In this document: piece after piece, positions 16,262-26,545 of the stretch
Layout of the letters: each line of letters starts with the position of its first letter
Numbering within the stretch: the stretch's first letter is position 1
From: Saprospiraceae bacterium
GTDB lineage: Bacteria > Bacteroidota > Bacteroidia > Chitinophagales > Saprospiraceae
Assembly: GCA_016710625.1 (NCBI GenBank)
Contig: JADJVK010000012.1
Location: forward strand, 62,001-126,000
Reading direction: 5' to 3'
Length of the DNA stretch: 64,000 nucleotides
Program-made: the position numbers and the translations under genes
The notes under the pieces: generated by a model
The model's input: the letters and a program-made list of their open reading frames with translations, nothing else
What the model was told of the DNA's origin: nothing
Database searches by the model: none

Positions 16262-17341
16262 ATGAGCAACAAAAACAAACGTAAAACACCAACTTGGAAG
16301 CTGTTTACAGCTTTGTTTCTTATCCTATTTTTTTTAATCGCAATAATCGGTGAATTGTTTTTAAGGTCAATTCATTATGGAGTAAAGCCTTCAGTCACAC
16401 CACCTTATGACACTGCATTAAAGGATGAATTATTTGGATGGGTAATGAAGCCCAATTATTCCTACTCTGGGAAAAAGCAAGATAAGGCAGGTGTAGAATA
16501 TGACATAGATCTAAAATTCGATGAAAATGGTTTTAAAATGTTTGGAAATATACAATCCACAAAGCCAAAAGTATTATTTATTGGAGATAGTTATACTGCA
16601 AGTGTTGAGTCATCGAATGACAAAACTTTTTACAAATTAGTCGCCGATTCCATTGATATAGAAGTGTTTGCCTATGGACATGCTGGATATGGTAATTTAC
16701 AAGAATTTATGATTTTGGACAAATGGGTAGATAAAATCAAACCAGATATTATTGTTATGGAAGTTTGTTCAAATGATTTCATCGACAATTATGCTCCATT
16801 GGAAATAGAATGTGGGTATAAAGTTGGTGAAAGGAGACCCTATTTAGATGAAAATCAAACAATAACCTATTATAGACCCTTATCTTTAGCTCAAAAGCTA
16901 AAGGAAAAATCTAGGTTTTTCAATTGGTTTTCCAATCGATTAGAAAATAGCTGGTATAATATTACAAAAATAGAAAAAAGAGTTGGAGAATATTATATTA
17001 GCACTGAAAGAACCAATTATGAGCCCTATAAAAATTCTATAGAAATCACTAATCTGATAATTGATAAAATCAAAAGTAGAATTCCATCAAATGCCAAGTT
17101 TTTGGCTTTTTCAGCTGATTCTTATCAACCAGCAATGGATGATTTTAAATATATATTTGAGTCAAAAAAATTGCAATTTTCTACAATTCCTGTAAAAAAG
17201 GTGGATGCTTTTGAATATTTCAAAATGGGGAATGTTCGAACAAGTGATGGTTATCATTGGAATAATCAAGGACAAGAATTAATTGCTTCTGGAATTATCG
17301 AAGAATTAAAGAAGTTGCTACCAAATCAGCAATCCAACTAA
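16262..17341 (+). CDS. Membrane-anchored SGNH/GDSL hydrolase-like protein
   Basis: About 359 residues from the ATG at 16262 (an in-frame TTG at 16250 is less likely). One N-terminal signal anchor (LFTALFLILFFLIAIIGELFL) is followed by an SGNH domain: block I FIGDSYTAS, block III CSNDFIDNY, and block V DGYHWNNQG with the catalytic Asp/His. Such proteins often act as O-acetyl or acyl transfer/hydrolysis enzymes on surface glycans. It lies 17 bp before the carbamoyltransferase and next to DUF5989/SxtJ genes, a combination that recurs in Bacteroidota, so a shared small-molecule or glycan modification is inferred. Confidence 0.83.
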   Translation: MSNKNKRKTPTWKLFTALFLILFFLIAIIGELFLRSIHYGVKPSVTPPYDTALKDELFGWVMKPNYSYSGKKQDKAGVEYDIDLKFDENGFKMFGNIQSTKPKVLFIGDSYTASVESSNDKTFYKLVADSIDIEVFAYGHAGYGNLQEFMILDKWVDKIKPDIIVMEVCSNDFIDNYAPLEIECGYKVGERRPYLDENQTITYYRPLSLAQKLKEKSRFFNWFSNRLENSWYNITKIEKRVGEYYISTERTNYEPYKNSIEITNLIIDKIKSRIPSNAKFLAFSADSYQPAMDDFKYIFESKKLQFSTIPVKKVDAFEYFKMGNVRTSDGYHWNNQGQELIASGIIEELKKLLPNQQSN

Positions 17342-17358
17342 CAATCAAGTAGTTACAC

Positions 17359-19219
17359 ATGATTAAAATATTAGGAATTTCTGCTTTTTACCATGATTCT
17401 GCTGCTGCACTAATAGTGGATGGTAAAATTATTGCAGCAGCTCAAGAAGAAAGGTTTACTAGACAAAAGCATACACCAAATTTTCCGACACAAGCCATCA
17501 AGTATTGTTTGGAAGAAGGAGGTTTTGAAATTGATGAACTTGATGCAATCGTTTTTTACGACAAGCCACTATTGAAATTTGAAAGACTTATAGAGACTTA
17601 TTATGCTTTTGCACCAAAAGGACTACTTTCCTTTTTAAAAGCAATTCCAGTATGGCTCAATGAAAAAATGTTCTTGAAAAAAATGATTTTTGATGGCTTA
17701 AAAGAAGTTGGAGTTTATAACAAAAAGAAAATTAAACTCTTATTTCCAGATCATCACTTATCACATGCTGCAAGTGCCTTTTTCCCTTCTCCTTTCCAGA
17801 AAGCCGCTATTCTTACATTGGATGGCGTTGGAGAATGGTGTACCGCATCTATTGGTATCGGAGATAATAATAAAATTTCGATGCTAAAAGAAATGAATTT
17901 TCCTCATTCTCTCGGCTTATTATATAGTGCTTTCACCTATTATCTTGGGTTTACAGTCAATTCTGGCGAATATAAATTAATGGGATTAGCCCCTTACGGT
18001 ATTGTTTGCGATGAAACAAATCATTTTGTTGAGCTTATTAAATCCAAAATTGTGGACATAAAAGCGGATGGGTCCATCTGGCTAGACCAAAAATGGTTCA
18101 ATTATGCCACTGGATTAAGAATGGTACACGAAGACAAATGGCAAGCATTATTTGGATTTCCAAGGAGAGAATCTGAAGAAAACTTAACACAGCAGCACTG
18201 TAATTTAGCACTAGCCATACAGCTAGTTACAGAAGAAATTGTCTTAAAAATGGCAAGTTATACAAAAGAAATTACGAAATGTGATCAAATTTGCCTTGCT
18301 GGAGGTGTGGCTTTAAATTGTGTAGCCAATGGAAAATTATTAAAAACCAACCTATTCAAAGATATATATACAACCAGCGGCAGGAGATGCAGGGGGTGCT
18401 TTAGGTGCTGCTTTGGCGATTTATTATCAATACTTTGATGGAGAAAGAACAACCAATTCCACTTCTGATTCTATGAATGGATCTTATTTAGGTCCTTCCT
18501 ACTCAGAGAAAGAAATTATGTTGATGAATAAAAAATCGAAGGCTATTTATCAACATTTTACCCAAACTGATGCATTATATGCTATGGTTGCTGAGAAACT
18601 TGCAGCAGGAAACGTAGTTGGCTGGTTCCAAGGAAGGATGGAATTCGGACCAAGGGCTCTCGGAAATCGGAGTATTCTTGGTGATGCAAGAAATCCTGAA
18701 ATGCAAAAAAAATTGAACCTAAAAATAAAATACCGTGAAGGATTCAGACCTTTTGCTCCATCCGTTTTGGCAGAGAAATCCAATGAATATTTTGATCTTG
18801 AAACGGATTCTCCCTACATGCTACTTGTTGCTCCTGTAAGAAAAGAACGCCACAAACCTTTGCCATCTAATTTCAATCAAATGGAGTTGATGGACAGGCT
18901 TTATTGTCTGAGAAGTGATATTCAATCAGTTACTCATTTGGACTATTCAGCGAGAATTCAGTCCGTTCATGCAGACACTAATGAACGTTATTATAAATTG
19001 ATCAAAAAATTTGAGGATTTAACAGGGTATGCCTTGTTGGTTAATACAAGTTTCAATGTTCGTGGTGAGCCTATTGTCTGTACACCACATGATGCTTATC
19101 GCTGTTTTATGAGAACGGAAATGGATTATTTAGTCATCAATGACTTTGTATATTCAAAAACAGAGCAAGATGATTGGCAAAATAGAGAAAAATGGAAAGT
19201 GGCTTTCAAGCCAGATTAG
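17359..19219 (+). pseudogene. NodU/CmcH/SxtI-type carbamoyltransferase, frameshifted
   Basis: Two overlapping frames together make one full-length (~620 residue) carbamoyltransferase. The N-terminal Kae1-like domain shows HDSAAAL, EERFTRQKH and DHHLSHAASAFF; the second part shows GPRALGNRSIL, REGFRPFAPSV and LVNTSFNVRGEP. The family transfers carbamoyl from carbamoyl phosphate to hydroxyls through an adenylate. The break lies at the short TA repeat 18362-18370: adding one TA restores D-I-Y-I-QPAAGDAGGALGAAL, a conserved family segment. Without it the protein ends at 18438 with a Cys/Arg-rich nonsense tail. Natural slippage mutation, phase variation and a sequencing error are all possible; both halves otherwise look unaltered. 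Confidence 0.85.
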
Positions 19220-19240
19220 TAAAAATAAAAAATAGCGTAA

Positions 19241-19390
19241 ATGGATTTTTTAAATGACTTGTGGCAGTTCATGAAAGAACGCAAAAAATTTTGGTTAGCA
19301 CCCATCATCATCATCCTATTGTTATTAGGATTATTAATTGTTTTCGGAGGTAGTAGTGCTTTAGCTCCGTTCATTTATACCTTATTTTAA
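19241..19390 (+). CDS. DUF5989 family small membrane protein (SxtK-like)
   Basis: 49 residues: short amphipathic start (FLNDLWQFMKERKKFW) followed by a single hydrophobic helix and the tail GGSSALAPFIYTLF. This matches DUF5989, which in the saxitoxin cluster and many other gene sets accompanies SxtI-type carbamoyltransferases and SxtJ. Its stop codon overlaps the ATG of the next gene (TAATG). Function unknown; a membrane scaffold for the carbamoyltransferase is a reasonable guess. Confidence 0.85.
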   Translation: MDFLNDLWQFMKERKKFWLAPIIIILLLLGLLIVFGGSSALAPFIYTLF

Positions 19391-19758
19391 TGAAAAAGAA
19401 TTCAACAGACCCTATAATGACCGTACTAACCATTTGTGTTGGATTTGTAGGATTTTATTTATTGTATAAGCAATTTTGGTTGCTCCAAGCCAGTTTTATC
19501 ATTGGATTAGCAGGGATATTATCTACATTCATTAGAGAAAAAATAGATTATATCTGGCAAAAGTTAATCAAAATATTAAGCTTGATTGTACCCAATATTT
19601 TAATGAGTATTGTTTTTTATGTTTTTTTGTTTCCAATATCAATGTTAGCTAAGTTTTTTTCTAAAAATGATCCATTAATGTTGAAAAATAATGGGAGTTC
19701 GACATTTGTAGATTCACAAAAAGAATACGTTAAAGCATATTTTGAAAAGCCTTGGTAA
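19390..19758 (+). CDS. SxtJ-like membrane protein
   Basis: 122 residues with about three hydrophobic segments and a conserved-looking C-terminal tail STFVDSQKEYVKAYFEKPW. It fits the SxtJ family found beside SxtI carbamoyltransferases and SxtK/DUF5989. Translation is coupled to DUF5989 by a one-base overlap. Molecular function is not known. Confidence 0.82.
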   Translation: MKKNSTDPIMTVLTICVGFVGFYLLYKQFWLLQASFIIGLAGILSTFIREKIDYIWQKLIKILSLIVPNILMSIVFYVFLFPISMLAKFFSKNDPLMLKNNGSSTFVDSQKEYVKAYFEKPW

Positions 19759-19779
19759 ATATTTGAAAATAAATAAATT

Positions 19780-20499
19780 ATGCCTAAAAAACACCTTTTA
19801 TTATCCGTTTTATCGCTTCTCTTATACAATATTATTTTTGCAGCAGAAAATTATACTGTTGGTGATACGCTGTATGTATGGGCAAAAAATGGGATGAACC
19901 TCAGAGCAGATGCAAACACCAAATCAAAGGTTAAGCAAAAATTAGCTTTCGGAGATTTTATAGTCGTTCAAGAAAAAACATTGGTAAATTATAAAGAACT
20001 CTTTCCTTTGGAGCTTAGTACAGTTTCTTTAGATCCAAAACCAAAAAATTTAATACTCAGAGGAAATTGGGTGAAAGTAATTTCTTCAAATGGAATAGAA
20101 GGATATTTGGTGGATCCTTATTTATTAAAATATCGCCCAAAGTATATATATACTAATAATGGAGAATTAAATATAAAAGAAACAAAGCGGTACCAAACTT
20201 TTAAAGCAAAACCATCTATGAAAGATGGAGAGTTAAGAAGCAAGGAAACAGTTTTTTATGAACACAATATCGTTGCAAAGATCACCTATGCAGATTATAT
20301 CTTATATGAATATGAGTTTGAATCTTATTCAATACAAGATTGTCTAATATTAATGATGTCTAGAGATGATATAAAATTTGCAATTCTTGAAAAAAATTTG
20401 GATACGAACCTTATTATTTGGAATGATTCCTGTAATTACAACTTCAAAAAAATAAAAAGCAAGCACAAAATACTATTGAAAGTACTTTGTGCTTGCTAA
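19780..20499 (+). CDS. Exported bacterial SH3-domain protein
   Basis: 239 residues. A cleavable signal peptide (LSLLLYNIIFAAE) is followed by an SH3b domain (residues ~25-115: GDTLYVWAKNGMNLRADANTKSKV ... NWVKVISSNGIEGYLVDPYLL). The remaining ~120 residues are unfamiliar. SH3b domains in exported proteins usually bind peptidoglycan or peptides. It lies 21 bp after the SxtJ-like gene, but whether it belongs to that module is uncertain. The last codons form one arm of a terminator hairpin that serves the convergent gene. Confidence 0.78.
   Translation: MPKKHLLLSVLSLLLYNIIFAAENYTVGDTLYVWAKNGMNLRADANTKSKVKQKLAFGDFIVVQEKTLVNYKELFPLELSTVSLDPKPKNLILRGNWVKVISSNGIEGYLVDPYLLKYRPKYIYTNNGELNIKETKRYQTFKAKPSMKDGELRSKETVFYEHNIVAKITYADYILYEYEFESYSIQDCLILMMSRDDIKFAILEKNLDTNLIIWNDSCNYNFKKIKSKHKILLKVLCAC
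20458..20497 (-). terminator. Terminator of the convergent - strand gene, embedded in the SH3 gene end
   Basis: A 17-bp stem with one mismatch (AGCAAGCACAAAATACT against AGTACTTTGTGCTTGCT) and loop ATTGAA. On the - strand it is followed by TTTTTATTTTTTT, so it terminates the T9SS gene ending at 20505. On the + strand it occupies the last codons and stop of the SH3 gene. Confidence 0.82.
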
Positions 20500-20504
20500 T
20501 GAAT

Positions 20505-23500
20505 TTATTGCTTAACAACTTTTCCTGAATAAATTTTATCTTTTGATTTTATCGATACTAAGTAGATTCCACTTGGGTAACTACTTAAATCTATGGATTT
20601 GATCTCAGATATCTTTTGGTTGTGAATACATTTTCCAATACTATTAAAAATGCTTACATTCACCGTTTCTGCACTGATATCCTTATTCATCAGATATACA
20701 ATATTTTCGGTTGGATTTGGGGACATCATTAATTGCAATGTCGTGATTTCACTGTTGCTTACCGATCCAGTCGTTATCGTACTGACCACATTATTTGTGA
20801 TCACTGCATCATTAAAATCAAAATAGATAAATGCTTGATTCTGAACAATATCGCCCACAGCAATTGATGAATCTAATGCTATAGAAAATTTGATAAATCC
20901 ATGAGATAATGCTTCATTTTTAAAGCTATCTACCCAACATGATATTATCAAAATCTACAATCAGTTTCCTATTTTCTATCTTCCACCTGAATGGATGGGA
21001 TGCCACTATCGGACGTATTTTATTCACATTGAATGCAGAAACTATTGGGTCTTCGATTCTTACATGGAAAGCAGTATCCGTACCCGTATTTTGGAAACGT
21101 ATCTGGTATTCAATTTTGTCTGTTTTTACAAAATCTTGTTGATCACTTTTTCCATTGACGAAAATAGTTTTATCATTCGGGTCGTAAGAGCCGACATTTG
21201 CTTTGCATTCTTTATAGAGCTCCGTAAATTTATTACAATATTGGTTATCCTCTTTCAATCCTGCACTGATACAATGTAATTGCCCAATTTCTGCAGTGCA
21301 AGATACTTTGAAGTTTACTGTAAAAAATTTCAATTCTCCAGGCTCCAGAGTACCGCCATCTAAAACAATCGAAGTATCATTTTGCTCCAGGACAGTTAGG
21401 CTGGAATATTCAAAATCCAAATCTTTGTCAAAATTAATCGTGATTTTATTCTGAGGAGAAACCACATTTCCTTTATTGGATATATTTCCTACATAAACAT
21501 TTGAAAAACATCTTCTTAGAATCGAATTGGACATTCCAAGTTTCATATCTGCACAATACTTTTTCACTTGAATAGGAACATTCAAAATTAGGGTATCCGA
21601 ATTTGAGCCTAGATTGACAGAATAACTCGTTTTACAAAAATCATATAAATCAGGATTATATTCAAAACTAACGTCATAATTTCCTGCTTGTATAAAATAA
21701 TTTGCAAATCCCTTTCTTGTCGGTTAATGCAATATAATTGTTATCTACGATTACTTTAATATTTGAAATAGCCTCTTCTCCTGCATCTAAAGTACAATTC
21801 TTATTCAAATCATTAAAGGTGTTGACGATGAGTTGCTTTGGTGTCGCCAACTGCTTCTCATATTTCAAAATTCCTGCCCCAAGGGTGGATATGTAGATAT
21901 AATTGTCGTGACTAACTAATAATTTATTTATAAAGATTAAATTTGAATTTGTAGGTGTTATATCTTTCCATGTCAAACCATCATCCTGAGAAATTTTAAT
22001 TACTTTATTGTTATATACATAAATATTGCCTAAATGATCTGTTGAAATATTAACTTTTTCATAATTAGTAGATGTGAAATTTGTTACTTCCAATTTGGTA
22101 AATGTATTACCTAAGTCAGAGGATTTACTAATAAAGTATTTATATGTATTGGATTGATTTTCACTTGTTAATACATAAACTTTCTCTTCATTAAAAGATG
22201 TTTCAAGACCTAAAACATTGCCAGTATTACAAATTGTGTATTTTTATTAAATTTTCTACACAATATTAAAATTTTAATTTTTATATAATTAAAATAATAA
22301 ACTTTCTTTCCATTAGAAACTGTCAACAACTAAAATTTAACTAACTTAATATTTAGATATCCATAATTCCATGATTTCCAAAGTCTGACGAATATTTTAA
22401 TCCATAATTTCCAAAATTAAAAAGTATGTCTTTTTTTTCAATAAAAATATTATTATAACTGAAAAAATTGTTTTCTTCTGTCCAATTTTTTCCATAATCA
22501 TATGTTATACCAAAACCAAAACATAAAACACCTAAAGTTGAATTATTCTTTAAACTAATAAAATTATTGTATAATAAAAATTATTTGTTTTTTGAAATTT
22601 TTTCCCAATTTCCATTATTTCTATAAAATCCTTATGAACAATTATTTAGATAAAGTGCCTCATTAATTCCAGCAGAAAATTTAGAAACATATTGATAACT
22701 TAATGGTAAATTAATTTTTATCCAATTTACTCCTTCATCATTAGAATAGTAATATTCATTCCCATTACAAATTTGTTTGTTTGCAATTAACACCTTTTCT
22801 TTATTATACCATTTAATATTAAATAATGGGTTAATATTTTGACTTTCAAAGCTTTTTCCATTATCATTTGAAATATATAGTTTTTTATAATCTTTTAGAT
22901 ATAAATTATTATGATAGCTTTTATTAAATTAAAATTAAAAGTATCTTTAATGCCAATTATGTTAATTTTATTCCAATTGATTCCATTATCAGTATATCTA
23001 TTATTTTGCAAAAAACTCTACCTTTATTAATTAAACAATTTTATAAAAATACTGCATTGGATATTGAGAGCTTATATAATTCAAATCATTAGTGAATTTC
23101 ACCATGTAAAAAGATGCACCTATACTATTTGTTACAAAGCTTGTATCTCCTAAATGATTAATTAATATTTTAGCAGAATGAGTATTCAAAGTAAGTGATT
23201 TTAATTTCACTTTATTATTATCATATAAAACTAAATTATTAGTTGAAGCGACTATAAAATTTCCATTATCAAGAAATCTATATCTTGTACATTTGAGGTT
23301 AGTGTTAAAAACTTATCAAATATATTTGTTGTGTTGTTGAATATTAAAATATCATAATAGCTCTTTATAATATAAATATTATTTAAATTATCTTCCTTAA
23401 AAATTGTTGAATTATCTATTAAATTCACTCCAATTTTTATCCAATTTACGCCAAGATCTTTTGAAATATAGGCATCCTTCGTAATTAAATAATTGCCAAA

Positions 23501-23638
23501 TAAAGTCCCACTTTTGGATTGATAAACTATTTCAAAACTTTCTCTACCTGGCACATCAATCTGTTTCCAATTGGTATTTTGTGCATTTATTGAGCAAAAA
23601 GAAATGAAGAAAAGTAAAAAGAAAAGGTACTGTTTCAT
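20505..23638 (-). pseudogene. Large T9SS-secreted repeat protein, broken by several frameshifts
   Basis: Pieces in different frames read as one protein of about 1,000 residues: signal peptide (FISFCSINAQ), a long region with BNR/sortilin-like ISKDLGVNWIKIG and SQDDGLTWKDI motifs, a DUF7619/DUF11-like domain (SYDPNDK, YQIRFQNTGTDTAFHVRIED) and a C-terminal T9SS type A sorting tail. One-base changes that would repair it: remove G from GGG at 20933-20935 and 21710-21712, add T at 23274-23276. The 22.2-23.2 kb part has further stops and frame changes, including a very AT-rich stretch. It is either a decaying gene or an error-rich stretch of assembly; the number of lesions favours decay. Confidence 0.75.
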
Positions 23639-23738
23639 GAGAAAAGTATTTTAGGTGAAAAAAATATGTACAAATATATTATAAAAATCGCTTTAAAACA
23701 ACTTTTTTTATTTTATATATGATATTTTTTCCCAATAT

Positions 23739-25313
23739 TTACTCTTTCACCAACTTAATTACCTGATGTTCTTTTCCCGATATTTCCAGAAAATAAACCC
23801 CTGAAGCTATTTTGCTAAAGTCTTGTAATTCAATATTTTTTCCATTAAAAATCGTTTGATTCATAGCATTTAGCAGTCTATACCTATTATTTTGATCAGG
23901 ATTGGATAAATGTATGAAATCTGTAAAAGGATTTGGAAATACCTGATTATCAACAGCTAAGCTATTTTCACTATTTGTCAATGAACAAAACCCACCAGTG
24001 CCCACCAACTTACTCATTTCGTTACACAAATAATTATAATTTTCTAATTCTATGCTATTGAGAGTTCCTTTCAACAAATCATTGTTTTCTGTAAGGTCCG
24101 AACTAATATGGAAAAATTTCTGGGTACCATTATCAAAATCTATCAACTTATATTCCTTATTTCGCATTGCTTTCCCATCACCAGAAACGGTAGGAATTTT
24201 AAAAACTTCTGTAAATACCCAAGGTCTTATGTCCGATTGTATCTCTTTCAGAATGGGCATTAAACTTTTACTATCAACTGGTTTGGAGGGAGATATCCAT
24301 TGCTGCCATTCCATAAACCCAAAAAGATCTAAAATGGTAGCAAACAAATCTTGTGTATTTACTAAAGCATCACTCACCCTATTCGGATTTGTAACTGAGG
24401 GACCTGAAATGAGGAATGGTACACTGACGCCTTCTTGATAGACACTACCTTTTGCACCTCCTGTATTCTGAGCAACCATGGCATCATCACCATTATCCCC
24501 AATAAAAATGAAATCCGTATTTTCAAATTGGTTGATGACTTTCAAAGAATCAAAAATTCGACCTAATTCGTGGTCCAATGATTCCATGGCAGCTTTAAAA
24601 TATGGTTTTGGATTATTAGTAATGGCAGTATCTGCACTAGATAAGTTCTTGAAAGAATGAAGATTGAGTGGGGGCAAATGAAAAGGGGTATGTGGTGCAT
24701 TGAAAGCCAACCACAGAAAAAATGGTTTATTCTGCTTTTTTATCCAAGCAATCGCATTATCGGCTGTTTCGGTAGTTGCATAATTCGTCATTTTCGTAGC
24801 GACACCATTGGTCACTTTATCCCAATCGGTATAGCTATTCAATACTCCAGTGAAATTGCCTTCAAAATGGTCGTAACCCATTTGGTTTGGGAAAAAATAG
24901 TTAGACTTTGGAGTAGGCAAATGCAAATGCCACTTCCCGATATTTGCTTTCGCAAAAGTATTGGGTGCCATTAAATTGAGCATTCGGGGAATCGTCTGCT
25001 CTGCAGTATCCAAAACTGCAGAAGTTGTGCCACCCACCGCATTTCCAACACCAGTTCGGAAACTATATCTGCCAGTTAATATTCCAGCTCTGGTAGGAGA
25101 ACAGAGTGGGTTGCTCCATGCATTCTTAAAACGAACACCTTTGGCTAACAATGACCGTATATTGGGCATTGGAATGGTATCCAAATGGTTTTCGTAAAAT
25201 CCACAATAATCTGATCCTAAATCATCAGCGATAATCAGCACAACATTCCTTTGACCAAAAGAAATATGAAAAATAAAAAGATAGCAAAAGCAAAAAAGTA
25301 TTGATTTCTTCAT
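23739..25313 (-). CDS. Secreted sulfatase with T9SS sorting tail
   Basis: 524 residues. Signal peptide ending FHISFGQ; arylsulfatase fold with metal-binding Asp pair ADD (30-31), the formylglycine motif C71-SPTR in LCSPTRAGILTGRY, KWHLH, and IGDNGDD for the second metal/substrate loop. About 75 C-terminal residues form a T9SS sorting domain (VFPNPFTDFIHLSN ... GVYFLEISGKEHQVIKLV). It hydrolyses sulfate esters, probably of algal or animal glycans, at the cell surface or outside; activity needs a formylglycine-generating enzyme not seen here. Its ATG overlaps the stop of the DUF1566 gene. Confidence 0.92.
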   Translation of the reverse strand: MKKSILFCFCYLFIFHISFGQRNVVLIIADDLGSDYCGFYENHLDTIPMPNIRSLLAKGVRFKNAWSNPLCSPTRAGILTGRYSFRTGVGNAVGGTTSAVLDTAEQTIPRMLNLMAPNTFAKANIGKWHLHLPTPKSNYFFPNQMGYDHFEGNFTGVLNSYTDWDKVTNGVATKMTNYATTETADNAIAWIKKQNKPFFLWLAFNAPHTPFHLPPLNLHSFKNLSSADTAITNNPKPYFKAAMESLDHELGRIFDSLKVINQFENTDFIFIGDNGDDAMVAQNTGGAKGSVYQEGVSVPFLISGPSVTNPNRVSDALVNTQDLFATILDLFGFMEWQQWISPSKPVDSKSLMPILKEIQSDIRPWVFTEVFKIPTVSGDGKAMRNKEYKLIDFDNGTQKFFHISSDLTENNDLLKGTLNSIELENYNYLCNEMSKLVGTGGFCSLTNSENSLAVDNQVFPNPFTDFIHLSNPDQNNRYRLLNAMNQTIFNGKNIELQDFSKIASGVYFLEISGKEHQVIKLVKE

Positions 25314-26544
25314 TATTGGATAACGATCATTTTTGTAATAACTTGGTTTTCAAAACGAATATTCATCCAATATAACCCTTTTTTGTCCATAAAAATAGTA
25401 GTATCATTCTCTAAATTATTTTTAGATAAAACCATTTTTCCCAATATGTCAAAAATTTCAAGTTGCTCTATTTTTATCTCTGATTGTAGATGCAATGTAC
25501 CAAAACTAGGATTAGGGAAAATAGATATATTTGGCGTATGAATATCAGCAATATTCGTTGTTTTTTGAGTTCCACCACTAACACAAATTACGTAGTAAGG
25601 AACCGATTTTAAGTCATAGGTAGTGATACCAAACTGAGTATCCAGATACCAAGCCTTAGTTGTTTGGTTGGGTAAAGAAGTAGATGCCCAATATTTTTTA
25701 GCTCCTGAAACAGCGAAAAAATTAGTATTGATGCAAGGATTCGTTAAGGAAACTTCTGCTAGGGTTTGCAACTCTTTAATATTGGGCAAACGCCAATTAT
25801 TTTCACCAGCTAATGAAAGATTTTCTGCATAATTCAAAGCATCTTCCCATGTCAAAGCATTGGTATTGGGTACTTTTTGCCACACCAATCCAGTTAAATT
25901 ATCTGTAATTGTCCCATTTCCATTATCTAAATATCTTTGGGTTAAGGTAGTTGGAATATTTATATCTCTTACTGCTCTGACGTGTATTTTTTTGGTTCCT
26001 CCTGCACTGAGGGCTTCAGATTTCTTGTGGTTCCCGATGCCGCCACCGCCATTGGTCAACCATTGCCTAGTGGCATCATTCACTTGAACATCCGCTGTCC
26101 ACCAATATTCGGCTCCTGTTTTAGTGAAAAAAGTGGTATTGATAGCAGGATTTGCATTTTGATGAATCAGAATACTATAAGCTTCATAAGTGTTCGGCAA
26201 TCGCCAGTCTGTAAAACCGCCGAGGGTAAGTGAATCTACATAAATCAATGCATTTTCATAAGACATTTCACCACTATCTCCTTGCTGCCACATCAATCCA
26301 GTTATGGTATCAGTTATAGTCCCATTTCCATTATTTTTGTAAAAGGGTGGATTGATTGTATAATCGTGATCTTCCCCGAAAGTATAGTAAAACTGGTACT
26401 TTGTCCTGTATCTGGAAGCTTTAACATTGTTTTCAAGGTTTGGCTTTGCAAAAAACTGGGTACAAATAACACATTAAAAACCAATGTATTAATATAAAAT
26501 TTTATATTCCAATTACCGCTGCTCTTATTCATAATTCTATCCAT
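25313..26544 (-). pseudogene. Secreted DUF1566 (Lcl C-terminal-like) protein with T9SS tail, frameshifted once
   Basis: Two DUF1566 repeats: GLMWQQGDSG ... DWRLPNTYEAYSIL and GLVWQKVPNTNALTWEDAL ... NWRLPNIKELQTLAEV, ending in a T9SS sorting tail. The N-terminal signal and first ~50 residues lie in another frame (26314-26544). Adding one base to the A4 run at 26389-26392 joins them and restores FGEDHDYTINPPFYKNNGNGTI. DUF1566 domains are C-type-lectin-like and often surface exposed. It sits inside the secreted-hydrolase run. A single short-homopolymer indel means an assembly error cannot be excluded. Confidence 0.82.
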
Positions 26545-26545
26545 A

